64,000 nucleotides of DNA from an uncultured Chloroflexus sp. (GCF_937129525.1 NZ_CAKZNK010000050.1:1-64000); one strand, 5' to 3'; shown: positions 8,499-18,435, counted from the first letter of the stretch. The notes: generated from the letters alone by a model not told the origin. Made by a program: numbers and translations.

Positions 8499-9950
8499 TT
8501 ACCCCTTCCCGAACAAGCGATAATTCAATACCGGGAAGATGGCATCATGGCTCTCGATCTGCTCAAGAGCGAAGAGGTCGGTCGCGCTGAGCGATTCTTG
8601 ACGCGCCAGCGCCAGCAACTGTTCGAACCGATCAAGGTGGCGTTGCCAGCCGGAATCTTGTGGCTCTTCGGCCCAATCGTATTGTTCTGCCAGTAACAGT
8701 TCACGGGCCGCTTGCGTCAATACCCGCTCGCGCAACCCTTCAGCAGTCAGATAATGAGCAGCCAGATCAACAAACTGATGTTCGGCATCGTGTAGCGCAT
8801 GCCAGTATCGTTGTGCGCCGACGGATTGCCAGCGGAGTGCGCGCTCTACCGACTGTGCTTCAGGAGATTCGGATTGGATCGTAACTGTCTCGCCTGGGCG
8901 CAGGTTCGTGATGATAGTACCCGGATGAGTCAACCGAAGTCGAGTATCGGTCGCGCAGCGAGTCAAGACTGCCTGTAACCAGGTTGGCCCTTCAAACCAA
9001 TGCGTTCCCCAGCAGCGGGCATTAATCGGCACGACCAGCGTGGCGTCGGCAGGCAACTGATTTAGCTGACACAGGAGTTGTTCAACAAAATGATTGGCGT
9101 GCTCTTGCGCTCGCCGCAGCGCTTCATACGGATCGTATGGCTGAGGCGCAAAGGTGCCATTGGCAGTATAACCGCTGGGGTCGGCAGGGTTGCGGTAGAG
9201 CGGATCGCCCGGGTAACCGATTTCACTCGACTCAATCTGGCGAGCCAGTTCAGTTTCCACACCGATAGCAGCCAGACGACGCGGAATGATCCAGCCGGGA
9301 AGGTGGCCGGTTGCCACACTGACCGGATCAACCAGCACATACCGCAGCTCCAGGTCAAGCGCGATCTGCTCTAAGCCGGGACGCCATGCGTATCCGGGCA
9401 GCCAGAGACCCTCTGGACGTTTCAGGTGGCGCGAGATATACAGCAGACCGTGCTCTAGTTGCGCGCGCGCAATATTCTCGTGGCTGAGCAATGGCAAGAT
9501 CGCATAGCTGGCCGGCGTGCAGAGCGGAACAATCACATCTGTTGAGACCAGCTCTTGCAATCGCCCTACCAGGTTGCGCTGGTAACGAGTGATAAAGGTG
9601 CGCAGAGTCTGGCGATCCCAGTCAAGATAAAACCGGGCCAGATACGCTCCGTGCCGGTCACCCTCCGCTTCAAAGCGGTTCAATTCAGCCTGGTGACGAG
9701 CGATTCTGGTTTCGAGCCACTGCGTAAAATGTTTGTTCGCGATTGGATCACGCCACTGTTCTAACGCGATTGGCGAACACGCCAGCGTAATCACAATCGG
9801 TAACTGATGCCGTTGTAATTCACCAAGCAGATCGAGAAGGGGAATGAGCATCTGGGCTGTGGCAATGTGGAGTTGCTCTTCACCGATAGGATGTCTTCCA
9901 GGATGGCGCACATAAAGCGTATGCGCTTCGATTATGAATGCGACCGGCAT
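8499..9950 (-). CDS. GH57-like protein lacking catalytic acids
   Basis: A 483-residue protein with the overall plan of GH57 alpha-glucan branching enzymes/amylases. The usual HAHLPY start is EAHTLY here. The WLPECxY motif that carries the nucleophile Glu reads WLPGYAW. The DTELFGHWWFEGP motif with the acid/base Asp reads NARCWGTHWFEGP. Both catalytic carboxylates are therefore replaced while the surrounding framework (RPGLE, HWFEGP) is kept. It may be a non-catalytic glucan-binding or regulatory protein; this is inference. A GAGGGAG site precedes the ATG at 9950. It converges with the selenoprotein gene and lies downstream of the kinase gene on the same strand. Confidence 0.8.
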   Translation of the reverse strand: MPVAFIIEAHTLYVRHPGRHPIGEEQLHIATAQMLIPLLDLLGELQRHQLPIVITLACSPIALEQWRDPIANKHFTQWLETRIARHQAELNRFEAEGDRHGAYLARFYLDWDRQTLRTFITRYQRNLVGRLQELVSTDVIVPLCTPASYAILPLLSHENIARAQLEHGLLYISRHLKRPEGLWLPGYAWRPGLEQIALDLELRYVLVDPVSVATGHLPGWIIPRRLAAIGVETELARQIESSEIGYPGDPLYRNPADPSGYTANGTFAPQPYDPYEALRRAQEHANHFVEQLLCQLNQLPADATLVVPINARCWGTHWFEGPTWLQAVLTRCATDTRLRLTHPGTIITNLRPGETVTIQSESPEAQSVERALRWQSVGAQRYWHALHDAEHQFVDLAAHYLTAEGLRERVLTQAARELLLAEQYDWAEEPQDSGWQRHLDRFEQLLALARQESLSATDLFALEQIESHDAIFPVLNYRLFGKG

Positions 9951-10010
9951 GACTCCCTCGCTGATAGTTTCCCGTTAGCCGCGCAACCACTACTTATTAT
10001 AGTTATACAC

Positions 10011-11639
10011 CTACGGATATGGCGCCGGCGTTTCGGTCGATGCAGGCGCAATAGTTGGCGAGACGGTCGGCGCCTCGGTCGGTGTTGGCGAGACGGTCGG
10101 CGTAGGCGAGACGGTCGGCGTCTCGGTCGGTGTTGGCGAGACGGTCGGCGTCTCGGTTGGCGTCTCGGTCGGTGTTGGCGAGACGGTCGGCGTTGCGCTT
10201 GCAGTTGGTATGGGCGGTGGTGGCGGTGGCGGCGGTGGTGGTGGCGCCGTTGTCGGTGATGGCATCACGGTTGGCGATGGCGTGATGGTGGGGGCGGGAG
10301 TGTCTGTAGGCGCAATGGTCGGCACCGGAGTCAAGGTGGCCGTGGCCGTTGGCACGGGCGCAGCCAGGGTGGGCGATGGCGGTAGCGTCGCAGTTGGCGC
10401 AGGTGGAGAAGGTGGATTGTCGTTGAAGCTACGAGCGATAAATACGATGAGTGCGACAACCACGATGAGTAAGAGACTGCCAATAATCAAAAATGGTAAT
10501 AGCTCAGTGCGATCGCTGGCGGGAGGGAGCGCCTTCGTTTGAGCTGGCGTATTGCGACGAGGTGGCGGAGGTGGCTGGTCAGGTGGTAGTGTCGGTGGCG
10601 TCGGATTGGAACGTTGAGCGCCTGATGACCTGACAGATGGCTCCGCTGACCGGTTGGGTGTCGCTTTGGGATTTGAGACCGGGGCAGGCGCTGATGGTTC
10701 GGCGCGCTTAACCGGTGAACCGGCGGCAGCCGGTAGCGTTAGTTCGGGCTGGTACGAAGCTGGTGGGGCAACGAGCGCTGCCACATCGGCAGGAGCAGCC
10801 GGAGCGATTCCGTAACGATCAGCAACGTCACGCAAAGCAGCGACAAACGCAGCGCCGGTTTGAAAGCGGCGCTCCGGACGTTTGGCCAGGGCGCGACTCA
10901 TCACAAGATCGAGATCAGTTGGCAGATCGGGCGCTACCGATGAGAGCGGTGGTGGTGGCAGTTGGGCGTGAGCGAGTATCAGTTGCGGGGTTGGGCCACT
11001 AAAGGGGACACGACCGGTAATTATCTCGTAGGCGACTACTGCCAGTGAATAGAGATCGCTGCGCCCGTCAACGCGACGCGCTTCCGCTTGCTCGGGTGAG
11101 ATATACTCCGGCGTACCCATGAACACCCCGGTGCGGGTCAGGCGCTGATCGTCGGCTTCCAGCGTTTGGGCAATGCCAAAATCGGTCAACACCACCCGAC
11201 CGTTGCGATCAACCATGATATTGTGCGGTTTGACATCGCGATGAACGGCGCCGGCTTGATGAGCGTAATCGAGCGCAGCCGCAATTGGTTCGAGCAAGGC
11301 GATGGCGTATTCCAACCCGAGTGTGCCGCGCCGTTCGAGGATGGTATGCAATGGCAAGCCATCGATATACTCCATCGCAATGTAGTGCAGACCCTGATCC
11401 TCGCCAATATCGTACACGGTAACGATATTGGGATGTCGCAGGTTGGCCGCAGTTCGCGCCTCGCGCTCGAACCGTTTGATAAACTCTGCATCCAGGCTTA
11501 ACTGAGCAGCAAGAACTTTGAGGGCAACGATTCGTTGAAGCTGAGGATCTCGCGCGCGATATACCCGCGCCATGCCACCGCGGCCAAGTTCTTCGATAAC
11601 CTCGTAACGGCCAATGCGCCGCCCACTTACACTGCTCAC
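10011..11639 (-). CDS. Membrane Ser/Thr protein kinase with Pro/Thr-rich extracellular tail
   Basis: A 542-residue PknB-type receptor kinase. The kinase domain begins at once (RYEVIEELGRGGMARVYRA) and keeps VALKVL, HRDVKPHN and DFGIAQ, so it should be active. A Pro/Ser linker leads to one transmembrane segment at about residues 381-405. The remaining 135 residues are an outside tail rich in Pro, Thr and Ser with a run of 11 Pro and TPTETPTVSP-like repeats; PASTA domains are absent. The GTG at 11639 has GGAG six bases upstream and is preferred; an ATG at 11705 would lie very close to the predicted start of transcription. Its promoter is interlocked with that of the FHA gene, a likely functional partner. 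Confidence 0.88.
   Translation of the reverse strand: MSSVSGRRIGRYEVIEELGRGGMARVYRARDPQLQRIVALKVLAAQLSLDAEFIKRFEREARTAANLRHPNIVTVYDIGEDQGLHYIAMEYIDGLPLHTILERRGTLGLEYAIALLEPIAAALDYAHQAGAVHRDVKPHNIMVDRNGRVVLTDFGIAQTLEADDQRLTRTGVFMGTPEYISPEQAEARRVDGRSDLYSLAVVAYEIITGRVPFSGPTPQLILAHAQLPPPPLSSVAPDLPTDLDLVMSRALAKRPERRFQTGAAFVAALRDVADRYGIAPAAPADVAALVAPPASYQPELTLPAAAGSPVKRAEPSAPAPVSNPKATPNRSAEPSVRSSGAQRSNPTPPTLPPDQPPPPPRRNTPAQTKALPPASDRTELLPFLIIGSLLLIVVVALIVFIARSFNDNPPSPPAPTATLPPSPTLAAPVPTATATLTPVPTIAPTDTPAPTITPSPTVMPSPTTAPPPPPPPPPPPIPTASATPTVSPTPTETPTETPTVSPTPTETPTVSPTPTVSPTPTEAPTVSPTIAPASTETPAPYP
10055..10193. repeat. Short direct repeats encoding the Thr/Pro tail
   Basis: Four exact copies of TTGGCGAGACGGTCGGCG start at 10055, 10085, 10133 and 10175, with a near copy at 10103. 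They encode the SPTPT-like tail of the kinase. Offsets are multiples of six, so copy-number changes keep the reading frame. Confidence 0.85.
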
Positions 11640-11683
11640 CAGGGTCTCCAATGGCAAGACCACGGCACGACAGCAAGAAACGC

Positions 11684-11713
11684 CTGCCACAGGCGAAAAT
11701 GCCATGGTATAAT
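11684..11713 (+). promoter_or_regulatory. Predicted promoter of the FHA gene
   Basis: CTGCCA (11684-11689), an 18-bp spacer, and TATAAT (11708-11713) preceded by an extended -10 TGG. The predicted start near 11720 lies inside the region used by the opposing kinase promoter. Confidence 0.55.
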
Positions 11714-11729
11714 CAGCAAAGTCACTGCG

Positions 11730-11758
11730 ATTGTACCATATCGCATCCGCCTGTTCAA
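11730..11758 (-). promoter_or_regulatory. Predicted promoter of the Ser/Thr kinase gene
   Basis: On the minus strand, TTGAAC (11758-11753), a 17-bp spacer and TACAAT (11735-11730). The start would be near 11723, giving an 84-nt leader to the GTG at 11639. It faces the plus-strand promoter at 11684-11713. Confidence 0.6.
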
Positions 11759-11786
11759 AGCATGTCAAGCTGGAGGCTGGTGAACG

Positions 11787-12443
11787 ATGCAATCCGCTCC
11801 CGCCCCGCAGTTAATTGTCAAACGGAGTAACGGTGATTACCGTGAAATCGTCTGGGATCGCCCCATCATAACAGTTGGGCGCGATGGCGCAAATGATATC
11901 ATTATCGACCATCCCCTGGCATCGCGCCGTCATGCGCGTTTTGAGCAGACCGACGAAGGTTTCTTTGTTCGCGATCTTGAAAGCACCAACGGCACCTTTC
12001 TCAATCAGGAACGGTTGGTTGGCGCGCGTAGCCTGCATCATTCCGATCAAATTATGATTGCCGATACCGTTATTATTTTTAACGACCCGGCAGCAACGAT
12101 GAAGGGAACCCTCGATCCGGCATTGCTACGAGCCGCGCGGGCTGAGATCCGGGTAGACGAACCAACCAAGTCGGTCTACATCCGTGGAGAGTTGCTCACC
12201 CCGCCGCTAACCGTGAAAGAATTTCAGTTGCTGGCCCTGCTTTATCGACGGCAAGGCGAAGTCGTGAGCAAAGAAGAGATCGCTAATCACGTGTGGGATT
12301 ACGCCATCTTTGATTACAATGCGATCGATGCGCTGGTTTATCGGTTGCGCCAGCGGATCGAGCCGGATCCATCACGTCCGCGGTATCTGGTTACCCAGCG
12401 TGGGTTTGGGTACAAGCTAATTGTGGCGCCTGAGTCTGAATAG
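11787..12443 (+). CDS. FHA domain - winged-helix transcriptional regulator
   Basis: A 218-residue two-domain protein. Residues about 25-100 form an FHA domain that binds phosphothreonine, with the conserved GRD, SRRH and NGT motifs. Residues about 120-215 form an OmpR/PhoB-type winged helix (LTVKEFQLLALLYRRQGEVVS, then the VYRLRQRIE recognition helix). There is no receiver domain, so FHA recognition of a phosphorylated partner probably replaces aspartyl phosphorylation. GGAGG at 11772-11776 precedes the ATG at 11787. The divergent Ser/Thr kinase is the obvious candidate to create the phosphothreonine. aroA follows 27 bp downstream. Confidence 0.9.
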   Translation: MQSAPAPQLIVKRSNGDYREIVWDRPIITVGRDGANDIIIDHPLASRRHARFEQTDEGFFVRDLESTNGTFLNQERLVGARSLHHSDQIMIADTVIIFNDPAATMKGTLDPALLRAARAEIRVDEPTKSVYIRGELLTPPLTVKEFQLLALLYRRQGEVVSKEEIANHVWDYAIFDYNAIDALVYRLRQRIEPDPSRPRYLVTQRGFGYKLIVAPESE

Positions 12444-12470
12444 ATTTGGGTTATTGTATGGTTCACGTCC

Positions 12471-13778
12471 ATGACAAACATTACCTTGACTGCACCAAAA
12501 CGATTGCGCGGCGTGATTCACGTGCCGGGCGATAAGTCGATTTCCCATCGGGCAGTATTGTTGAATGCCGTAGCGACTGGCACTGCCCACATCACCAATT
12601 TTCTCCCCGGAGCTGATTGCCTTTCCTCAGTCGCGTGCGTGCGGGCGTTGGGCGCGCGCGTAGACCAGACTGGCGAGCGCGAATTGCTTGTCCACGGTGT
12701 GGGACTGAATGGTTTTCAGGAACCGGTTGATGTCCTCGATTGTGGTAATTCGGGCACAACGCTACGTTTATTGGCCGGGCTGCTGGCTGGTCAACCCTTC
12801 TTTAGTGTATTAACCGGCGATGCCTCGCTGCGTTCGCGACCCCAACGCCGCATTGTGACCCCGTTGCGCGCGATGGGCGCTCAAATTGACGGTCGCGCTG
12901 ATGGTGATCGCGCGCCGCTGGCAATTCGGGGTAGCTCTCTGCGCGGTGGTCACTACCAGTTACCGATTGCCTCGGCGCAGGTCAAGTCGGCGCTGTTGCT
13001 GGCTGCATTGAATGCCAGTGAGCCGCTGGTTCTCACCGGACGGATCGACTCGCGCGATCATACCGAACGGATGCTGGCAGCGATGGGGCTGGATATTACG
13101 GTCACGACTGATCAGATTGTGCTGCGTCCGCCGACTGCGGCTACCGCTCCCACTGCTCTTTCCCTGCGCGTGCCCGGCGATCCGTCGTCAGCAGCGTTCT
13201 GGTGGGTAGCGGCGGCTATTCATCCTGATGCCGAACTGATGACCCCCGGTGTTTGTCTCAATCCGACTCGCACTGGCGCACTCGATGCCCTGCGCGCCAT
13301 GGGTGCCACTATCGAGGTAATGAATGAGCGGCTAGAAGGCAGCGAACCGGTTGGCGATGTCCTGGTGCGTTCCTCAATGTTGCGCGGCACTACAATCGCC
13401 GGTGAAATGATCCCGCGCTTAATCGACGAAATTCCGGTGCTGGCGGTGGCTGCTGCCTGCGCAGAAGGCGAAACCGTGATCCGTGACGCGCAAGAGTTGC
13501 GGGCTAAAGAGACCGATCGAATCGCGACCGTCGCCGCCGGTTTGAGCGCAATGGGTGTGGCTGTTGAACCAACCGTTGACGGGATGATTATTGCAGGTCG
13601 TTCTGGCATTCTGCACGGCGCTACACTTGATAGTTATCACGATCATCGACTGGCTATGGCATGGGCGATCGCTGCGTTAGTTGCCCGCGGCGAAACCACC
13701 ATCCTGGAGCCGGCAGCGGTTGCAGTGAGCTACCCTGGTTTCTGGCAGGCGCTCGCTGCTGTGCAGGAGGACGCATGA
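12471..13778 (+). CDS. aroA: 3-phosphoshikimate 1-carboxyvinyltransferase (EPSP synthase)
   Basis: A 435-residue enzyme of the shikimate pathway that transfers enolpyruvate from PEP to shikimate 3-phosphate, the step before chorismate synthase. Diagnostic motifs are GDKSISHR near residue 20, DCGNSGTTLRLLAG near residue 90 and RAKETDRI near residue 345, all well conserved. Length is normal. It begins with ATG at 12471 and its stop overlaps the next gene start (ATGA), so the downstream hypothetical protein is translationally coupled. No other aromatic-pathway gene is in the window. Confidence 0.97.
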   Translation: MTNITLTAPKRLRGVIHVPGDKSISHRAVLLNAVATGTAHITNFLPGADCLSSVACVRALGARVDQTGERELLVHGVGLNGFQEPVDVLDCGNSGTTLRLLAGLLAGQPFFSVLTGDASLRSRPQRRIVTPLRAMGAQIDGRADGDRAPLAIRGSSLRGGHYQLPIASAQVKSALLLAALNASEPLVLTGRIDSRDHTERMLAAMGLDITVTTDQIVLRPPTAATAPTALSLRVPGDPSSAAFWWVAAAIHPDAELMTPGVCLNPTRTGALDALRAMGATIEVMNERLEGSEPVGDVLVRSSMLRGTTIAGEMIPRLIDEIPVLAVAAACAEGETVIRDAQELRAKETDRIATVAAGLSAMGVAVEPTVDGMIIAGRSGILHGATLDSYHDHRLAMAWAIAALVARGETTILEPAAVAVSYPGFWQALAAVQEDA

Positions 13779-14359
13779 ACGGCGCATTTACCTTCACGGT
13801 CGAGATCTTTACGCCCACCCTGCTCTACACTGGTAGTTATACGTTATCCTTGTATCGCCGGGTGAGCGATGCGCTCAATAATCGCCTGAGCCGTTTTATC
13901 AATTTGCACGATGTCAGCATTGCGCCACTCTGGCGACCGCAACAGGCGCAGCGCGTGCCGCAGGCGCTGGTCTCGTGGGGTGACGCGCTGCTGGTCGCTG
14001 TCCTGGTCGAGCCGGAACCGCCGCCGGATTATCACGTTCCAATGCTGCCAAGGGCTACACAGCCCGTCATGTTTTTTACCAGTGAATTTGCGCTGCGAGC
14101 CGAAATATATCGGCGACCAGATATTGAACTGGAAGAGATGCTGTCTGAGCTGACCGATGATTTTATCCCCTTGCGGAACGTAACGATCTTCCCGATCAAC
14201 GGCGGCGCGCCGCAACATCGCTCCTTCGTCTGCCTGGCGCAACGCGCAATTCAGGCACTGTATAACGTTCGCATTCCGGCGGTGCCCGAATCGGTGTCAA
14301 CAACATCAAGGCCGGTAGACGCCGGCGCTGAGTCGACAGAGAACACGGCTGATACGTAG
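13775..14359 (+). CDS. Hypothetical protein coupled to aroA
   Basis: A 194-residue protein of unknown function starting at ATG 13775 inside the aroA stop. The first 60 residues ([20 protein letters not shown], then [10 protein letters not shown]) look like a small beta-barrel or sheet domain, and the same kind of strand pattern recurs at about residues 70-170 ([12 protein letters not shown]). The C-terminal 25 residues are Ser/Thr-rich and probably disordered. No signal peptide or membrane segment. Position between aroA and galE does not suggest a specific role. Confidence 0.75.
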   Translation: MNGAFTFTVEIFTPTLLYTGSYTLSLYRRVSDALNNRLSRFINLHDVSIAPLWRPQQAQRVPQALVSWGDALLVAVLVEPEPPPDYHVPMLPRATQPVMFFTSEFALRAEIYRRPDIELEEMLSELTDDFIPLRNVTIFPINGGAPQHRSFVCLAQRAIQALYNVRIPAVPESVSTTSRPVDAGAESTENTADT

Positions 14360-14379
14360 CCGATAGGGAGAACCTGTAT

Positions 14380-15363
14380 ATGAAGATTCTGGTTACCGGT
14401 GGCGCCGGTTATATTGGCAGTATTACCAGCGCAGAGCTGGCGCGCGCTGGGCACGAAGTGATTGTGGTTGATAATCTGTACCAGGGGCATCGGGCAGCCG
14501 TGCCGCCTGAAGCAACGTTCATTGAAGCGGATTTGGCCCATCGCAATGCGTTGCATGAGATCTTCGCCGCTTATCCCGGTATCGATGGCATCATGCATTT
14601 CGCTTCGTATACGCTGGTCGGCGAGAGTATGGAGAAGCCGTTTCTCTATCTGCGCGACAATCTCGCCAATGCGGCAAATTTGCTCGAAGCGGCGATTGCC
14701 GCCGGGGTTCGCCGTTTCATCCTTTCCTCAACGGCTAACCTGTTTGATCAACCCGAACGCATCCCGATTGCCGAGCACGAACGGATCGTTCCCGGTTCAC
14801 CATATGGCGAATCGAAATTCTTTATCGAGCGAATGCTGCACTGGATGGCGCGTATCTACGGTATGCGTTACGCCTGTCTGCGTTACTTCAACGCCTGCGG
14901 TGACACCCCGGAACGTGGGGAAGATCACGATCCCGAAACCCATCTGATCCCGATCGTGTTGCAGGTGGCGCTTGGTCAGCGTCCCCACGTGACCATCTTC
15001 GGCGATGACTATCCGACCCGTGATGGTACCTGCGTCCGTGACTATATTCATGTGCTCGATCTGGCGAGTGCCCACATTCTGGCGATGGAAGCGCTCGACC
15101 GATTGGGTGAGCGCCGCTACAATTTAGGGAATGGTCAAGGCTTTACCGTGCGTGAGGTGATCGAGACGGCACGCAAGGTGACCGGGCATCCAATCCCGGC
15201 AGTGGTTGGTCCGCGCCGACCCGGTGATCCGGCAGTGTTAGTGGCATCCTCTGAAACGATCCGCGCTGAATTGGGCTGGCAGCCGCAATTCCCTGATCTC
15301 GAGTCGATCATCTCATCAGCCTGGGAGTGGCATCGCGCGCATCCACAAGGTTATGACGACTAG
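14380..15363 (+). CDS. galE: UDP-glucose 4-epimerase
   Basis: A 327-residue extended short-chain dehydrogenase/reductase. The NAD-binding GGAGYIGS motif is at residues 7-14, the catalytic Ser/Thr lies in SSTANLF, and the YGESK motif supplies the Tyr and Lys. RYFNACG and [16 protein letters not shown] are typical GalE signatures. It interconverts UDP-glucose and UDP-galactose for surface glycans. AGGGAG precedes the ATG at 14380. Its 3' end overlaps the next kinase gene by 11 bp, so the two are probably co-transcribed. Confidence 0.93.
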   Translation: MKILVTGGAGYIGSITSAELARAGHEVIVVDNLYQGHRAAVPPEATFIEADLAHRNALHEIFAAYPGIDGIMHFASYTLVGESMEKPFLYLRDNLANAANLLEAAIAAGVRRFILSSTANLFDQPERIPIAEHERIVPGSPYGESKFFIERMLHWMARIYGMRYACLRYFNACGDTPERGEDHDPETHLIPIVLQVALGQRPHVTIFGDDYPTRDGTCVRDYIHVLDLASAHILAMEALDRLGERRYNLGNGQGFTVREVIETARKVTGHPIPAVVGPRRPGDPAVLVASSETIRAELGWQPQFPDLESIISSAWEWHRAHPQGYDD

Positions 15364-17374
15364 TACCTCTTCGCAAGCGAGTCTGCCGCGCATCTTCGGT
15401 CAGTACGAGATTGATAAGGAAATTGGTCGCGGCGCGTCGAGTCGGGTTTTTCTGGCTCACCATCGCCTGATCAGTGACCAAAAGGTTGCCCTGAAAGTGC
15501 TCTTGAGCCAGGAAGCAAAGCGCGTGAGGCGCTTTGAACAAGAGGCGCGTATCGCCGCGCGCCTTCGCCATCCTCATATTTCGCGCCTGATCAATTATGG
15601 GGTGCAAAACCCGTTTCATTACGTGGTCTTTGAGTACATTTCCGGCAATTCACTCCGCGATTTGCTCAATGCGCGCCGACGTGGCGAAAGCCAGAAGGGA
15701 GCGAAAGAGCCTGCGCTGCCGTTGCCTCCTGACAAGGTATTGCGCTATTTTCAACAAATTGCCAGCGCGCTTGATTATGCGCATCGCCTCGATATAGTCC
15801 ATCGCGATTTGGCCCCGGGCAACATTTTGATCGATTTTCAAGCTGAAAAGGCATATCTCATTGATTTTGGTATTGCCCATGATCCCGATCAACAGCTCAC
15901 CTCGACCTCAGAGGTTATGGGGACTCCCGGCTATGTTGCGCCAGAGTGTATGCTGGCTGCGCAAGATGCTACGCATCTGTCTGACATCTTCAGTCTGGGT
16001 GTGGTGCTCTTCACCATGCTGACTGGCGAAGAGCCATGGCATAAAACGCCTGAATTGGGCAAGGCCTATCCAGAACAAATGCGGATCCGCGCGCTGGCCG
16101 AGCTGGGCGTAAAACTCCCTGACAGAGTGGATCAAATCATCCGTACAATGCTGGCGCGCGATCCAAGTCATCGATACTCCAGTGCTGGTGAAGCCGCTGC
16201 CGATCTTGAAGCTGCATTGAGTCCGTATTTCGTCCAGACCAAAGTCGTCTCGCATCAATCCGGGTCTGCGGCGTCTGATTCCAGGAAAGAGTCATCACCT
16301 GGGATTATCGAGCCAAACGACGTGGAGCGCGCCCTGGTTGGCTCGTTATTTCACGAGCCGCTCAAGCGGACACGCATCCGGGCGCGGGAATTGAGTAGTG
16401 ACGAAATCCGTCGGCTGCTCGATCGGTGGTCTCAAGAGAAACCGTTCCGGCTGCCGCATTTCGGACGCGTGATCGACTTGCGCGATATACAGCACCATAA
16501 CGTCTTCTTTTTCCGTCTCCAGTTATTAATCGAACAGCGCCGCGATGCCGGCACTGAGGAAGAACCAGATACACTACAGAAGCAAATTCCGTTACAGCGT
16601 GAATTGTCACGCTGGCAAATTGAGTTGCCCCCGCCGAAAGAGTTTAGTGTTCAGCAGGGCGGACGTGTGATTGTGCCCGGTTCTGAACAGATCATTACCT
16701 GCCAGTCGTGCAATGGGGAAGGCGCTGTCAGATGTCCGGTGTGCAGAGGCACACGGCGCGTGGTGCCGGCAGATCCGAATGTGGCAACCGCGCCAGGCAG
16801 CGCAACTTCAGGTGATGGTCACGAGGCGTCTGTTGCTCCCAAGCGGGCTATTCCTTGCCCAGAGTGCCAGGGACGTGGTTTGTTGACCTGTAAACGCTGC
16901 GCAGGCTTTGGCCGGTTGATGCAACGCAAATTGATTGAATGGTCGCGCTGGCCGGTGAGCGATAAGGCGCATAACGATTTGCCTGATGTAGATGAGAATT
17001 GGCTGTATCGCGCCTGCAAGGTGGAAATAGTATATCGGCGGCGCGTGCAGCAGGAAGGAATCAATCGCCTGATCCTGCCTCCAGAGTGGCTCCAAATCGC
17101 AGAAGTTAAGACCATGATTGAAAAGGCGCAGCGCGAGATAGATCAGGATAGCCGCATCGTCATGGCGGAATTGCAGATCGGAGTTATTCCGCTGACGTTG
17201 ATCGAGTTTCATCTGGGTCGATCAGAAGAGAGCTATCAACTGGGCATCTACGGCTTTGAAAATCTGATTCCTCCGGACTGGCGATTTTTACACTGGGAGC
17301 GAATTCTCTTTTCTACCGGCATTGGTCTGCTCTCGCTTTTGTTGCTGATCAGTCTGGCGTTTTTAACAATGTGA
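15353..17374 (+). CDS. Ser/Thr kinase fused to DnaJ-like CxxC zinc motifs, tail-anchored
   Basis: A 673-residue protein. Residues about 10-290 are a Hanks-type kinase with [10 protein letters not shown], the catalytic loop HRDLAPGN (Ala replaces the usual Lys) and DFGIAHD. After a linker come four CxxC motifs, C450/C453, C461/C464, C502/C505 and C513/C516, spaced and flanked by Gly as in the cysteine-rich zinc domain of DnaJ (CxxCxGxG). The last 25 residues are a single membrane segment, so the protein is tail-anchored with its domains in the cytoplasm. The Lys-to-Ala change may lower activity or alter substrate choice. The ATG at 15353 overlaps the galE end. Domain assignment is firm; function is not. 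Confidence 0.85.
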   Translation: MTTSTSSQASLPRIFGQYEIDKEIGRGASSRVFLAHHRLISDQKVALKVLLSQEAKRVRRFEQEARIAARLRHPHISRLINYGVQNPFHYVVFEYISGNSLRDLLNARRRGESQKGAKEPALPLPPDKVLRYFQQIASALDYAHRLDIVHRDLAPGNILIDFQAEKAYLIDFGIAHDPDQQLTSTSEVMGTPGYVAPECMLAAQDATHLSDIFSLGVVLFTMLTGEEPWHKTPELGKAYPEQMRIRALAELGVKLPDRVDQIIRTMLARDPSHRYSSAGEAAADLEAALSPYFVQTKVVSHQSGSAASDSRKESSPGIIEPNDVERALVGSLFHEPLKRTRIRARELSSDEIRRLLDRWSQEKPFRLPHFGRVIDLRDIQHHNVFFFRLQLLIEQRRDAGTEEEPDTLQKQIPLQRELSRWQIELPPPKEFSVQQGGRVIVPGSEQIITCQSCNGEGAVRCPVCRGTRRVVPADPNVATAPGSATSGDGHEASVAPKRAIPCPECQGRGLLTCKRCAGFGRLMQRKLIEWSRWPVSDKAHNDLPDVDENWLYRACKVEIVYRRRVQQEGINRLILPPEWLQIAEVKTMIEKAQREIDQDSRIVMAELQIGVIPLTLIEFHLGRSEESYQLGIYGFENLIPPDWRFLHWERILFSTGIGLLSLLLLISLAFLTM

Positions 17375-17409
17375 AGCAATGGGAATAGCAGCAGTCATTC
17401 CATTCATTG

Positions 17410-17438
17410 GTAGCGACGTTGCCGAGCAGCGTCGCTAC
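17410..17438. repeat. Palindromic REP-like element
   Basis: GTAGCGACGTTGC, loop CGA, GCAGCGTCGCTAC: a 13-bp inverted repeat with one G-T wobble between two genes. No T-run follows. It resembles the palindrome at 23898-23929 (both begin GTAGSGACGTTG), so the two may be one family of dispersed elements. Confidence 0.65.
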
Positions 17439-17487
17439 ATTTCTGATCCTTTTCGTGGTACCATGCTTATAACGCTGGAGCAATTCT

Positions 17488-18435
17488 ATGCAAACTGCGC
17501 AACTGGCAGCATCCCTGTTGACCGAAGCCCGCAAAACGCTGGTTGGACAAGAAGAACCTTTGACCTTGCTTCTAACTGCGCTGCTGAGCGGTGGTCACGT
17601 GCTCCTTGAAGGCCCTCCCGGCACGGCCAAGACGTTGATGGCCAAGACGCTGGCCCACCTGATCCAGGCCGATTTTCGCCGCATTCAGTTCACACCCGAT
17701 CTGATGCCGGCTGATATTGTGGGAACACAGGTCTTTGATCTGAGTAGCGGTCAGTTTCGCCTGCGTCAAGGCCCGATCTTTACCCAGATATTGCTGGGAG
17801 ATGAGATCAACCGCGCTCCGGCCAAGACCCAGAGCGCGTTACTTGAGGCAATGGAAGAGCATCAGGTGACGATTGAAGGGCAGCGCTTGCCTCTGCCTGA
17901 GCCGTTTTTTGTTATTGCGACGCAGAACCCCATCGAATACGAAGGTACCTATCCCTTGCCGGAAGCCCAGCTTGACCGGTTTTTGTTCAAGGTACTGATC
18001 GATTACGCTCCTCGCGAGGTGGAGACTGAGGTATTGCGTCGTTATCATCTCGGTTTTGATGCTCACCACCTTGCCGCTGCCGGTTTGCGTCCGACCGTAA
18101 CCACTGAGGCGCTGGCTGCCTGTCGCGCTGAAATTGCTCAGGTGCAGGTCGAGCAGGGCATTCTCGACTATATCGTTTCGATCGTGCAGGCGACCCGCGT
18201 CAGCCCCGAATTGCTGGTCGGCGCTTCCCTGCGGGCCGGTGTGGCGTTGCTGCTGGCGGCTAAAGCAATGGCAGCAATCAATGATCGAAACTATGTGACG
18301 CCTGATGAGGTGAAGACGCTGGCCCGGCCAGTGTTGCGCCACCGTATTGTCTTGCGACCAGAAGCTGAGATTGAGGGTCTCAATGCCGATATGGTGATTG
18401 GAAGACTGCTCAATCGGGTGGAAGTGCCACGCTAG
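17488..18435 (+). CDS. MoxR family AAA+ ATPase
   Basis: A 315-residue AAA+ ATPase of the MoxR class. Walker A is EGPPGTAKT, Walker B is [25 protein letters not shown], and sensor motifs [22 protein letters not shown] follow. MoxR proteins act as chaperones for metal loading or complex assembly and usually sit next to DUF58 and von Willebrand A genes. Neither is present here, so the partner is unknown. The ATG at 17488 is the first good start after the palindrome at 17410. Confidence 0.93.
   Translation: MQTAQLAASLLTEARKTLVGQEEPLTLLLTALLSGGHVLLEGPPGTAKTLMAKTLAHLIQADFRRIQFTPDLMPADIVGTQVFDLSSGQFRLRQGPIFTQILLGDEINRAPAKTQSALLEAMEEHQVTIEGQRLPLPEPFFVIATQNPIEYEGTYPLPEAQLDRFLFKVLIDYAPREVETEVLRRYHLGFDAHHLAAAGLRPTVTTEALAACRAEIAQVQVEQGILDYIVSIVQATRVSPELLVGASLRAGVALLLAAKAMAAINDRNYVTPDEVKTLARPVLRHRIVLRPEAEIEGLNADMVIGRLLNRVEVPR

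Noticed and set aside
10210-10542. Plus-strand Gly-rich ORF
   Set aside because: It is the antisense of the Pro/Thr-rich tail and membrane segment of the kinase; the poly-Gly run mirrors poly-Pro codons.
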